From Mycosarcoma maydis (Eukaryota > Basidiomycota > Ustilaginomycetes > Ustilaginales): 64,000 nt of DNA. Below are positions 1-9,543 of the stretch, piece by piece (positions within the stretch are counted from its first letter, which is position 1; the number at the start of each line of letters is the position of its first letter). The translations under genes and the position numbers were made by a program. Under the pieces are notes generated by a model. That model did not search any database. It was not told the DNA's origin and saw nothing but the letters and a program-made list of their open reading frames with translations. Location: the NCBI RefSeq assembly GCF_000328475.2, contig NC_026480.1, forward strand, positions 930,001 through 994,000, in the 5' to 3' direction.

Positions 1-2790
1 GAAGCGCGCGAATGGGAGCGCAAGCGAGAGCGTCAGATGGCAGCCGATCGATACGAAGTCCATCAACGTCAACAGGCGCGCGAAGAGGAAGAGCGACGTG
101 CTCGGAAACGTGCCGAACGCGATCGACTCGTGTTAGAAGCCAGGGAAAGAGAACGTGAAGCCGAGGCCAAAGCACACGCCGAACGAGAAGCACGTAGACT
201 CGCTCGCGAGCAGGCCGAAAAGAAAGAGGCAGAGCGCAAAAGGCTTCAGCACGAAGAAGCACAACGTAGGCGCATCGAAGCTCAAAAGGCCGCAGCAGAG
301 GAACGCGAGCGCAAGGAACGCGAAGCAGAGCAAAGAAGAGCGAAAAGAAAGCAGCAGGCAGAGGAACGTCGCATCCGTGAGGAGCAAGAAGCTCAAGAAC
401 GTCGCAAGCATGAGGAGCAAGAAGCCATCCGTAAAGCCGAGGAAAGGGCAAAGCGTCAAGAAGAGAAGCGACTTGCTGCCATCGAGCGCAAGAAGCGCGA
501 AGAAGAAGAAGCCATTCGCAGAGCTGAAGAAGAGGTCAGGCGTAAGGAAGAAGAGCGACTGGCTGCTATCGAGGCTGAAAGGCTCGCCAGAGAAGCCGCG
601 ATTCGAGCCGAGCGCGAAGCAATACTCGAGAAAGCGCGTCAGCTCGAAGAAGCAAAGCGTCAGGTCGAAGAAGAAGATCTTGCAGCTATTCGTGCCGGTC
701 GCGCCGCAGATCAAAGTGCTCACCTCGCCCTTGCAGCCGGCTTCCCCTCTGCAGACCCAGAGCTTAATGCAAACCTGATCGGCAGCGACAACGAAGCTTC
801 TGATACCGCTTCAGACGTGTTTGTTGATGCAGGGACTGCGGAAGAGACGGGCACTGAACCCAAAAGTGCCACTACCGACTCTATGGCACGCTCCACGTCC
901 AACCTCGAGACGCCTTCTAGCACAGACGGTAGCTCGGATATGCCTACCACGCCAAGGGACGAGAACGGACTTGCGATTATGCCGCCCATTTCTTCTATAT
1001 CGGACCTTGAAAGGCACTCGTCTTCCAACCTCGGACACGGCCAGGTCAAGTTTGCTGCAGGGACCAATGGCAAAGCTACACCAATTGCCGCAATCGTCAC
1101 TTCTGTTCCGCTGAAAATGGCACCAAATAGGTCCGATCGCTTCCGTAATGCTGTCACGATCGGTGCAAGGACGAACGCCCCAGCCGCCTCCGATAGCGCC
1201 GCAGACCGAACCATCGTGCCTTCCATCTCGCTTCTCACAGCCACGTTTGCAGCCACAGAAGGTGAAGACGACGACGATGACGTCGAAGACAAGGAGCAAA
1301 CCAGCTACCACAAGGTGAAGCCCATCGGCCCGTATCGTGAGGGCGGTGTTACTTATGGAAATGGTTGGTGTGCTCACGGGCTCGCGGACCCCTCCCTTAC
1401 CATCGATCACCGAAGATACGTTCGCGTACCACGCAGTGCGGCAGATACGAACCAGAACACCGAATCAACCGGTCTACAATTTGACGAAGTCATGTACAGC
1501 GACCTTGGTGAGCTCATCTGGTCGGCTACCACGCCTGACGTGATCGCCCGTCTGATTTCCTACCTCGATTACACTGATGTCAAGGCGCTTCGTCAAACTT
1601 CCCAATCCATCCGCTTTGCCCTAAGCCAGCTCGCTGGTCGTGAAATTGTCCTCGCTCGCTTCCTTTCGTGCGTCGGCTACGAGGCGTGGACACCTGCCGA
1701 GGTGGATGGCAAGGTGGTGGATAAGGATCCTTTCCCGCTAAGCTTCAGCGACTGCGAAGGTTTCCTGCTCAGCTCTGAACTCCTTCCCGAATACGCTCTG
1801 GTCGGAGCCGAGTGGACAAGAGCACCGCACAAGATGGATCCTCGATACCCAAGGATAGCTCGTGCCTCGACTCGTGCGTACAATCGCGTACTGACAAGGT
1901 TGAGGATGCAGCCCAACTTCCGCGTGCCAAATCCGATCAAGCAGCAAGCTGGAGCATCGGCAGAGACGATGGTCATGAGTCCATGGAAGCCTGGTCGTGC
2001 CGGGTTCTTCCGTGCCTGGGTTCCATCTGCCGAGGCAGGCGGATGGCTGAGCGATACCGAGCTTGCACGATGCGAGCGAGAGCTATTGATTGCAGGAGTG
2101 TTATCTCATCTTAAAAAAGGCGACGTGGTGTGGGACTGCGCCGTTGGCGACGAACGTAACGAGGGCAAGTACGTGTTTGATGGGCGATATCTGCGCGATC
2201 TCTCGTTCATGTTTGACCGAGGTGGACATCTGCCTTCTTGGTTGAATGCCTTTGGCTTTGCACCGAGCTACTACCACAATATTGTCCGCTCGAGCGACGC
2301 CTCTCAGCCCGTTGTTTACCTGGACGTGCTCCCCTGGCGCGATCAGATTGTCACGACGATGCGATTGGTGCAGGATCAGGTGGAAACATTCTCACCCCAG
2401 GGCGCACGCTACCGGATTTCGAAATGGCTCTACCGTGCCGTGATCAACGTGGTTCCTGGAGCGATCATTTCCGATGAAGGGCTCGAAGTGGTAGACGCAG
2501 GATGGCACGGCAAGATCGTCATCGAAACAGAGGGAACGGCGGAGCATGCAAAGGAGTTGATTGCGCGCTGTGCTGGTCCGGCCGAGTCGGCGCGGATTAA
2601 AGCGAGGTTGTTGGCCAGCGTTATGAATGTAGACGCGGAACCGAACGTTCCAAAAGCTCCGGCGCCAACCAAGGACGACAAGGGCAATAGGGTCGAGACA
2701 ACAACGCCATGGGCTATCGTCCGTGCTAGGAGCCGGCCTGGCTTGATCTGGATTCGACCGATGGACATCCGCGAACGGGTCGTCTTCTAA
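1..2790 (+). CDS. K/E/R-rich coiled-coil protein with F-box-like segment (5' partial)
   Basis: The reading frame is open from base 1, so the true start probably lies upstream. The first in-frame ATG is at 37 and gives 917 residues. Residues 1-235 are almost entirely K, E, R, A and Q, as in a long charged coiled coil or single alpha-helix. Residues 235-470 are Ser/Thr-rich low complexity with an acidic run (EGEDDDDDVEDKE). Around residues 484-535 there is a Leu-rich stretch (DVIARLISYLDYTDVKALR) that resembles an F-box, which would suggest a substrate adaptor of an SCF ubiquitin ligase. This is inference from pattern only. The C-terminal 350 residues look globular but I do not recognise them. 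The gene converges on the hydratase gene at 2956, with 165 bp between the stop codons. Confidence 0.75.
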   Translation, partial: EAREWERKRERQMAADRYEVHQRQQAREEEERRARKRAERDRLVLEAREREREAEAKAHAEREARRLAREQAEKKEAERKRLQHEEAQRRRIEAQKAAAEERERKEREAEQRRAKRKQQAEERRIREEQEAQERRKHEEQEAIRKAEERAKRQEEKRLAAIERKKREEEEAIRRAEEEVRRKEEERLAAIEAERLAREAAIRAEREAILEKARQLEEAKRQVEEEDLAAIRAGRAADQSAHLALAAGFPSADPELNANLIGSDNEASDTASDVFVDAGTAEETGTEPKSATTDSMARSTSNLETPSSTDGSSDMPTTPRDENGLAIMPPISSISDLERHSSSNLGHGQVKFAAGTNGKATPIAAIVTSVPLKMAPNRSDRFRNAVTIGARTNAPAASDSAADRTIVPSISLLTATFAATEGEDDDDDVEDKEQTSYHKVKPIGPYREGGVTYGNGWCAHGLADPSLTIDHRRYVRVPRSAADTNQNTESTGLQFDEVMYSDLGELIWSATTPDVIARLISYLDYTDVKALRQTSQSIRFALSQLAGREIVLARFLSCVGYEAWTPAEVDGKVVDKDPFPLSFSDCEGFLLSSELLPEYALVGAEWTRAPHKMDPRYPRIARASTRAYNRVLTRLRMQPNFRVPNPIKQQAGASAETMVMSPWKPGRAGFFRAWVPSAEAGGWLSDTELARCERELLIAGVLSHLKKGDVVWDCAVGDERNEGKYVFDGRYLRDLSFMFDRGGHLPSWLNAFGFAPSYYHNIVRSSDASQPVVYLDVLPWRDQIVTTMRLVQDQVETFSPQGARYRISKWLYRAVINVVPGAIISDEGLEVVDAGWHGKIVIETEGTAEHAKELIARCAGPAESARIKARLLASVMNVDAEPNVPKAPAPTKDDKGNRVETTTPWAIVRARSRPGLIWIRPMDIRERVVF

Positions 2791-2955
2791 AGGACAGAAC
2801 GGCGAAACATCATGACTTTCCTCTCAATTCCAATACAGACTATCACTATACCCATATCCTGTTCTACCCACCTAGATATATTCATCCACAGACACAGCAC
2901 AAACGACTTGCGGAACACAATGAATATCAACATCGGGTTTGCACGTGTACGACAA

Positions 2956-4257
2956 TTAGAGCTTGGCAAAGCGAGCCACGTCATCGTTGGCAACCTGGGC
3001 GACCCTAGCGAAGCCTGCACCGAGACTCTTTTTGCCCGTGTTCTTTACGAACTGCTCGAAAGCGATCTCCTTCCTACCTTGGCTGTCTTGGCCGAGCAGC
3101 CAGACTTTGGTTTCCAGCTCGTCGCCCGGTCGGACAGGCGAAGTGAATCGCACGCCAAACGCTTGCAGCTCGAACCTGGTCTTTGCGCCCGTTGTGTTTG
3201 CAGGTACACCATCGTTCTGGTCGACTGCCTTGAGAACTGCACGCGCAGCGAAGCCGAAAGAACAGAGACCGTGAAGAATGGTTCCACCCAGACCCACTTT
3301 TTCGCCGAGACCGCCATCAATGTGAATTGGGTTATAGTCTCCCGATAGCCGGTACAGCATGGCTTGCTGAAGCGATGTTTTTTCCGAGAGCACAAAATCA
3401 GGGTCGCGATTGGGGACTTTGGGAGTGGGAACTTTCTTCACCAAGGACTTGGAAAAGCCAGTACCCTGCGAACCGCCTCGGTAGAAGCTGCTACCGATCA
3501 TGGTAGCGTGGTTTCGTCCTACAGGACTAATGAGACGCACCTCGGTCTCCATGATCAAGCCGTTGGGTCGATCATGCACCGCACAGATTCGCTTCTCGAG
3601 CTTCCAGCCTTCGCCTGAAATGACAGGGATGGGTGCATGGATCTCGATGCTCTGCTCGCCGTGGACGATGGTGTTGAGGTCGAGCGAGGGGAAGCCAGGC
3701 ACCGCAGATCGCGAAGAGACCATCTCCGAAAACACAGTGGTGTCCTGAGAAGTACCCTTCAAACCAAGTACGACGGGATACGTGGGGAAAGCACGAAAAC
3801 CCGCTTCGCGCTCGTAGGTGTAATCGAGGTCCTTGGGTCCCACACCGATACTGACGGCATAGGTCAACAGGTCACGACGGTTCCACGCTACCGGTTGCGT
3901 GCCGGCGTCATGTCCGACGGTTTTGTTGAAATCGACTCCGTTGTTGCTGTTGCTCATACTGTTGTCTGAGAGGTTTGGATCTCCTGGAATGTGTACGATG
4001 GGAAGAGAGGCAGTGGATGAAGAAGAGAAGGAGCGAGAGGAGCTTAGAGAATAAGGCGGGATTGACATGTTGTTGGACACGAACGGAAATTGCGGGGTGA
4101 AGCTTGAATTTCTGGGCCGGAAGCCGGTTAGCCAGCTTCCGGGAGCATTTATTCGTGCCAGAGACGCGCACCAGCCAGCTGCTGCCCGCTCGGTCCTTGT
4201 GGTGACTGCCACTAGCTGCTGTACGCCACAAACGCTCTTGCTGGCGAAGCAAGACAT
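2956..4257 (-). CDS. MaoC/hotdog 2-enoyl-CoA hydratase, possible dual mitochondrial/peroxisomal targeting
   Basis: The protein matches the family of stand-alone 2-enoyl-CoA hydratase 2 enzymes (plant ECH2, hydratase half of MFE-2), which hydrate trans-2-enoyl-CoA in beta-oxidation. The hydratase-2 active-site motif SGDYNPIHID is at residues 305-314 of the 433-residue form, with D307, N309 and H312. The C-terminus ends FAKL; AKL is a working variant of the peroxisomal PTS1 signal. Three in-frame ATGs are plausible: 4257 (433 aa), 4068 (370 aa) and 3957 (333 aa). The family-like region begins just after the last one (NNGVDFNKTVGH), so 3957 gives the normal length. The longer forms add an N-terminus rich in Ser, Arg and Ala that resembles a mitochondrial presequence. 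Confidence 0.88.
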   Translation of the reverse strand: MSCFASKSVCGVQQLVAVTTRTERAAAGWCASLARINAPGSWLTGFRPRNSSFTPQFPFVSNNMSIPPYSLSSSRSFSSSSTASLPIVHIPGDPNLSDNSMSNSNNGVDFNKTVGHDAGTQPVAWNRRDLLTYAVSIGVGPKDLDYTYEREAGFRAFPTYPVVLGLKGTSQDTTVFSEMVSSRSAVPGFPSLDLNTIVHGEQSIEIHAPIPVISGEGWKLEKRICAVHDRPNGLIMETEVRLISPVGRNHATMIGSSFYRGGSQGTGFSKSLVKKVPTPKVPNRDPDFVLSEKTSLQQAMLYRLSGDYNPIHIDGGLGEKVGLGGTILHGLCSFGFAARAVLKAVDQNDGVPANTTGAKTRFELQAFGVRFTSPVRPGDELETKVWLLGQDSQGRKEIAFEQFVKNTGKKSLGAGFARVAQVANDDVARFAKL

Positions 4258-5182
4258 GTTGATCTCTGAAGACCTGTAGCGAGGTCACAAGACTCAGCAC
4301 GCTGTCCTCCCGGTTCTGTTATGCCGAAATGTCGATACTGGTGCACTAGTTTGTGCTCCTCTCTTTCGCTCGCAAAGGGGTGGGTGGTTGGGTGCTCCTG
4401 CGGCTACACATAGGGTGGGCACTCTTGGTCTTTGCAGGATGTTCGTGGTGAGATGGAGAGGATCAAAATCAGAAGCTTAGAGCCTTTGCATTGACGCAGC
4501 AAGCCCGTTGATCTCGATGTTTGTCACGTTGTGGATCCCTCTCTTGGTCCTGTTTGCCCTCGTCTCTGAATCCCTGCGTGCCCAATATCTCATCAATCTC
4601 TGTGACTCGCATTCACGATTGGATGCACATCAACAGGGTCGTAGTTCTCCCTATACGTCCAGGCGATGGACAACGAAGTTCTGAAGGCCGTGAATGACTC
4701 ACGAGTGCGTGATCCACGATCCACGGTCATTTTCGTCGATTGTTAGACCAGCTTACTGATGCATCTCTGACTTTTTCGGGTCGGTAATTACGAATCACGA
4801 ATCACAAAGATCTTGTATATTCTGCTCCGTACGAGAGGTTGTAGATTACGACCAAAAATCTCGCCGGCAGTCGTGAGTGCACCTCGGTGCGATGACGGAA
4901 AGTCAGGGCTTACGCATTAGAGGCTCTTGGCAGGCGAAGTCACGAGTAAGGCTCAGGAACGCCGGCAGGAGCGTTTATGGGCTCAGACCATCCATTTGCA
5001 CAGCCGCTTGTGACTATTTCCATCTTCAAAGATGTTCCGCCTTGACCCTGTTTGCCATCCACTACCCTAACCTCAAAACTATCCACTCCAGAGGGTCTCC
5101 TCCCATCGCATACGCGCTTCTGCTATCAAGTCTATTCATCTCTTGAGGCTGGTTCACCCCCTCACACAAAGCTTGGCCCACC
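4258..5182. other. Divergent intergenic region, 925 bp
   Basis: This separates the hydratase (minus) from the BAR-SH3 gene (plus) and should carry both promoters. I see no gene. It contains one heptamer-array locus (4788-4806). The stretch just before the ATG at 5183 is pyrimidine-rich. Confidence 0.6.
4788..4806. repeat. GANTC heptamer array, short
   Basis: Two tandem copies of the unit CACGAAT are present with flanking partial units. It belongs to the dispersed heptamer family described in the findings. Confidence 0.7.
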
Positions 5183-6448
5183 ATGAAGGGCATTGCCAAG
5201 GCAATGAAGCGGACGCCGCATCTCATGACGTCTCGCATTGGCAAGGCGGCCAAAACCACCGATCCAGCCTTCGACTCGCTCAATCAACGTTTCACCAACC
5301 TCGAGAAGCTCTCGGATAAACTTCTCAAGGACGCCTCTACGTTTCGTGATACTGTCAAGAACATGCTCCTATCTGGCGCTAATTTTGGTCGTCACTTTGA
5401 CACGCTCTTCCAACCGATCGGCTCGGAATACGATCTAGAACGTAAACATCCAAATGCGCAAACGACCATGATCAACCTGTCACACTACGGTCAACTGATG
5501 GAAGAGCTCAAAGAATCTCTCACTCCCGAAATCGAGTTGATCGAGAGTCGAGTCGTTTCACCCACAAAGGATTTCCAGACGATCATCAAGGCGATCCGTA
5601 AAAACATCACCAAACGCGACCATAAACTCATCGATTTCGACCGTCACAACAATACCTACTCCAAGCTGCGCGACAAGCAGGAAAAATCGTTGAAAGAAGA
5701 ACAGAGCTTGTTCAAGGCCGAGCAGGAATTTGAGACTGCTGCTGCCGATTACGAGTATTACAACAGTGCGCTCAAGGAGGAGTTGCCAAGATTCTTTGAA
5801 CTGGCGAGTGCTTTTATGACGCCTCTCTTCCACAGCTTCTACTACATGCAGCTGAACGTGTTCTACTTGACGATGGAGAGGCTGCAGAGTTTTGCGGAGG
5901 GGAAATTCGATTTGAGCAACAACTCGATCGCTGTTGTTGAGGATGCTTACATGGCGCAATTGACTGACGCTGCTGAGCGACTAGATGCTCTGAGCATCCG
6001 AAGGGGCGCCATGCCGAGCGCAAAGATTCTAGCACAGAACAGACCGTCTTCAGGAGGGCTCAGTCCTTCGGGATCGCGCATCAGTGGTGGGTTAGCTGCA
6101 GGTGCACCGAGTCGATCAGGTTCAATTCTCGGCACGTCCGGCGCTTCAGGACTGCACACTGCTCCGCCAGCATATTCCCCCACCTCGGCAGCTGGCGCAA
6201 GTACCAGTCTAGCTGGCAAACGTGCTCCACCACCTCCCCCAACCAAGCCAAAACCCGGCGCACCACTCGCGAAGAGCTACGTTGTCGCTCTATATGACTA
6301 CACTGCTACAGCAGACGGCGATCTCACATTCAAGGCGGGCGATAGAATCGAAGTGACGGAGAGAAGTGCTTCTACGGACGATTGGTGGACAGGTATCATC
6401 AACGGTCAAAAGGGTGTCTTCCCTGGAAACTACGTCAGGGACGAGTAG
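5183..6448 (+). CDS. rvs167: BAR-SH3 amphiphysin-like protein (Rvs167/Hob1 type)
   Basis: This single-exon gene encodes 421 residues. Residues 15-245 match a BAR domain: a basic start (KGIAKAMKRTPHLMTSRIGK), long heptad-rich helices, and the region around DRHNNTYSKLRDK. Residues 250-360 are a Pro/Ser/Gly-rich linker with the Pro run APPPPPTKPKPG. Residues 364-421 form an SH3 domain with the expected ALYDY, DDWW and PGNYV motifs. Proteins of this architecture (yeast Rvs167, fission yeast Hob1, amphiphysin) bind curved plasma membrane and recruit actin regulators during endocytic scission. The length is close to S. cerevisiae Rvs167 (482 aa), with a shorter linker. The ATG follows the pyrimidine-rich tract and fits the start of the BAR family. 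Confidence 0.93.
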   Translation: MKGIAKAMKRTPHLMTSRIGKAAKTTDPAFDSLNQRFTNLEKLSDKLLKDASTFRDTVKNMLLSGANFGRHFDTLFQPIGSEYDLERKHPNAQTTMINLSHYGQLMEELKESLTPEIELIESRVVSPTKDFQTIIKAIRKNITKRDHKLIDFDRHNNTYSKLRDKQEKSLKEEQSLFKAEQEFETAAADYEYYNSALKEELPRFFELASAFMTPLFHSFYYMQLNVFYLTMERLQSFAEGKFDLSNNSIAVVEDAYMAQLTDAAERLDALSIRRGAMPSAKILAQNRPSSGGLSPSGSRISGGLAAGAPSRSGSILGTSGASGLHTAPPAYSPTSAAGASTSLAGKRAPPPPPTKPKPGAPLAKSYVVALYDYTATADGDLTFKAGDRIEVTERSASTDDWWTGIINGQKGVFPGNYVRDE

Positions 6449-6728
6449 CGATCCAACCCCGTCCAGACACACTCTTCACCATGTTGTATCGCGTCGATCT
6501 CTGCCGGTTTCAATTCAAGGCCTCATCCATTTGAAGACTCTACACACGTCAAGAGGACTGTTTCAGTCACTGCGCAAGTGAAGTTTGTCTGGCGTCGTGG
6601 ATTGATTTGACAGCTGAATCGTTATCGGGCAAATCGAGAGTGTCCACGACTAGCGCATGTGCTGTGGAGAAAGGTAGTAAAGACCGTGATAGATGAAGAG
6701 CGGCTCATCGCCGCAGTCATCTGTGGTG

Positions 6729-8561
6729 TTAGAAAGGGGAACGTTTAGGCTCTATGCCTGACTTTCTCGAGATGGATCGTGGGATGCGGCTCATGTAGGG
6801 GTTATTGCCGTTTGAACGATTGCTTGTACGTGTGGCTGTATCAAAGTCGGTCACTCTCCTCGTTGCGGCGGCTCTAAGAGATGGACTGCCAGGGGCAGAG
6901 TCGTTACGCCCAAAGACAAACGGCGAGGAGGTGCGGTTTGTCGCCGACTCACTTTGTGCATCTACGCTGAAGTCGAACACGGAGCGCGAATGTATCAAGC
7001 CTTGACTGCCTGTGGGTGTGGCGAAGGTCCTCTTGACAGGTTCCGGCAGGAAAGCCAGGCTTTCACCATCCGCAGGAGCGAGCTGAGCAGGGTGCGAATT
7101 AGATCGTGCAACACCATTCAAAGGTGACGGTAATGCCGCAGGCTGCTGAAGGCGGTTGGCGAAAGGCGAATCTGTGCCGAATGATGTATCGAACCGCTGT
7201 GATGCACGTGAAGACATGTGCTGGGGTCGAGACCAACTCATGCCGATATCGAGGCTGGACGAAGGTGTATCGATCTCGCGCAGATCCGATTCCTGTAGAA
7301 CGGGGGTAGAGTTCAGTGCAGCTTGACCTTCAGCGATGAGCGCGTTCATTTTTTCTTGGAAGCGCAAGAGTATCTCATCATTCTCGTCATCGTCGTCTTC
7401 CTCTTCTTCTAATCGGTTCTGTTTGCCATCGTCGTCGCCGCTGCTATTGAAGCCTTCGGTGCGAGTGGCTGTAGCAACTTGCGAGCTGGTGGCAAGATCA
7501 GAGTGGGCGGCAGGCCCGGCATCACGGAATGTTTGCGGAAGCGCTTTCCGAGGCGTACTCTGTCGTTGTGGTTTCGAGCCCTGGAAGGTGGCTCTTCGAC
7601 GATTACGTTGCGAAGAAACAAAGACCTTGCGCATACGAGCCGAACTGGACTGCGGGGTCGATGCCTGTTGTGGCTGCTTCGAGGGCGTCAACTGATCATC
7701 GTAGTAAGGTGGCGGTGGTTCCTCCAAGCCTCCTGGAGGCATTTTTGGCTCCTTTCCTCCCGCATGGCCAGCCATTGGGCGCTTGTGTTGAGAGATGACA
7801 TGGCCCATGTCTGCTTCGGGGCCAGCTTCCGGATGATGGCTCTGGTTCTCACCATTGACGGAATGTCCCCATGATGACCAGAGCGAATAGGCTGTGAGCG
7901 CCGCGGCACCTGTATAGAGTGCAGCGTTGAGCGCAGTATCAACGATGGCACCAGCCAAACCACGGCGACGCTTCCGCGGCGGGTCATCGGCGGGGTTATG
8001 TGCGTCGTTCATCGCTTGCGATGTCTCGCGAAGTGACACCTGTGCAGATCGATCGCCGCGCGAGAAAATGGTGTTTCGCGCAGAATAGAAAGACGAATCA
8101 TCTGCCTCGCCGGCAGTACGAAAGCTCGTCGGACTCGCCGACATGGGCGTTTGCTGTGGACGAAGACTTACAAACGAACTCGAGCTGCTGGAGGAGGGCA
8201 TAGAGGCGAGCGACGCCATCGAAGCGGTCGAGGTGCTGGTCGGGAAGCCCATGACAGACTGAAAGCTGAGTTCGGTCCTTGGTACCTCATATTGTTGTTG
8301 ATACGGGCCCGACACGGAGGGGCCCGCCTGCTCCCATGGCAGCGATCCGAGTCCTCCACGACCGATGGTAGCTGTCCATTCTCGTTTCTTTCCTGAAGGC
8401 GTCGACGAGGGCGGGGGCATTGCTAGCGCCGATTCGTCCAGATGGCTCTGTGCTGTAGATGTAGCAAGTGTGTCTTCGAAGCAAGATGGTCGGGGACGAT
8501 TCGGGGGATGCAGAGGTCCGCGCAAACGGCGTCGAGATGGGATTCCGTAACCTGTATTCAT
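6729..8561 (-). CDS. Hypothetical low-complexity protein with one hydrophobic segment
   Basis: The first ATG, at 8561, gives 610 residues; the frame extends 12 codons upstream but only from GTG. The protein is Ser/Pro-rich. A basic cluster PPRKRRRG (about residues 194-201) sits directly before a hydrophobic stretch of about 25 residues (IVDTALNAALYTGAAALTAY), which could be one membrane segment next to a nuclear-localisation-like signal. An acidic run (EEEEDDDDENDE) is followed by a short amphipathic stretch (ILLRFQEKMNALIAEGQ). I recognise no family. The basic cluster plus single hydrophobic segment would fit an inner nuclear membrane or tail-type membrane protein, but that is speculation. 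It converges on the BAR-SH3 gene, 280 bp apart. Confidence 0.7.
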   Translation of the reverse strand: MNTGYGIPSRRRLRGPLHPPNRPRPSCFEDTLATSTAQSHLDESALAMPPPSSTPSGKKREWTATIGRGGLGSLPWEQAGPSVSGPYQQQYEVPRTELSFQSVMGFPTSTSTASMASLASMPSSSSSSSFVSLRPQQTPMSASPTSFRTAGEADDSSFYSARNTIFSRGDRSAQVSLRETSQAMNDAHNPADDPPRKRRRGLAGAIVDTALNAALYTGAAALTAYSLWSSWGHSVNGENQSHHPEAGPEADMGHVISQHKRPMAGHAGGKEPKMPPGGLEEPPPPYYDDQLTPSKQPQQASTPQSSSARMRKVFVSSQRNRRRATFQGSKPQRQSTPRKALPQTFRDAGPAAHSDLATSSQVATATRTEGFNSSGDDDGKQNRLEEEEDDDDENDEILLRFQEKMNALIAEGQAALNSTPVLQESDLREIDTPSSSLDIGMSWSRPQHMSSRASQRFDTSFGTDSPFANRLQQPAALPSPLNGVARSNSHPAQLAPADGESLAFLPEPVKRTFATPTGSQGLIHSRSVFDFSVDAQSESATNRTSSPFVFGRNDSAPGSPSLRAAATRRVTDFDTATRTSNRSNGNNPYMSRIPRSISRKSGIEPKRSPF

Positions 8562-9543
8562 CTTGGGACGAGCAGGGCCGCCAAGTGGGCTGCTCACACG
8601 CTACTGTCGATTGTAGAAGCGCGCTTGCACACCATGTGCTCGTGTTCGTGCTCGCGCTTGCGTTCTTGGTTTCCGGTTGATTCAAGGTAGGTAGGAAGTG
8701 AATGAGGTGCATGTATCATAACAACAGCCCCTGATGGTAAAATGAAAGCAACCCAAGACCCTGCGCATAAACCACGCATGTTCCCTGCTTCCGTGAAATC
8801 ACACAAAGGCTTGCGTTCCGGCCGACTCTTTTCAAAGTTGCAGCAGCCTTCACGCTTGGCCAACATGCGTGCTGAAAGGGTCCAGGGGCGTAGAATGCTT
8901 CTTGTGTTGACTACGCCAAGCCACGAGCATAACACGTGATGCTCGAATTTTCACCCAGTGTTAAGTCAGAACGCAGACACTCAACCTCGCCGTTCGTGGT
9001 TCGACTTGGCGAGCCTGACACACTCAGTAACGATGATGCCCACAGCATACATGCTCGATCTCAGGCCTATCTATAGCGAGTCTACGGACTGACTTGCTAG
9101 ACCATGAACCACGGTATGCTTTGGGCACAGCTGGGCGGTTAGGTCGATGTCAGCAGCAGAAACCCTCTTCACGCCCCATGTCACTTTGTGCGGGTTGTGC
9201 CGATCAGCGTGGAGTTTGAATCCGGAACGGTGGCGCAGAATGGCGGGAGTCCGAAACCAAAAAGCCCGGCGTGAGGCACCAACGGCATATGGAATGATAA
9301 AGCGCTTGCATCCGGATGACGCCAAGCCACCCGGAACGGATCAAGATCGGCACGGCGTGTGCCGGACAGAGAGAGTGACTTGGCATTTAGACACATTCAA
9401 AGCAATAGAATTGCCCTGCCGTTACATATATAGTGGACGAGCTCCAAGTAGGGACGGCGAAAGTTGCTTTCTTTGTGGACGCTGACAAGTTACCTCCTGT
9501 TGTATCTGTAGCCTGGTGCACGGCAACGGTCCCCACTGCAGGC
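8562..9543. other. Divergent intergenic region, 982 bp
   Basis: This separates the hypothetical gene (minus) from the GH43-like gene (plus). I see no convincing gene. The main recognisable element is the TATA-like box at 9425-9432. Confidence 0.55.
9425..9432 (+). promoter_or_regulatory. TATA-like box upstream of the GH43-like gene
   Basis: The sequence ACATATATAG lies about 110 bp before the GH43 ATG at 9544, a plausible distance for a fungal core promoter. Confidence 0.4.
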
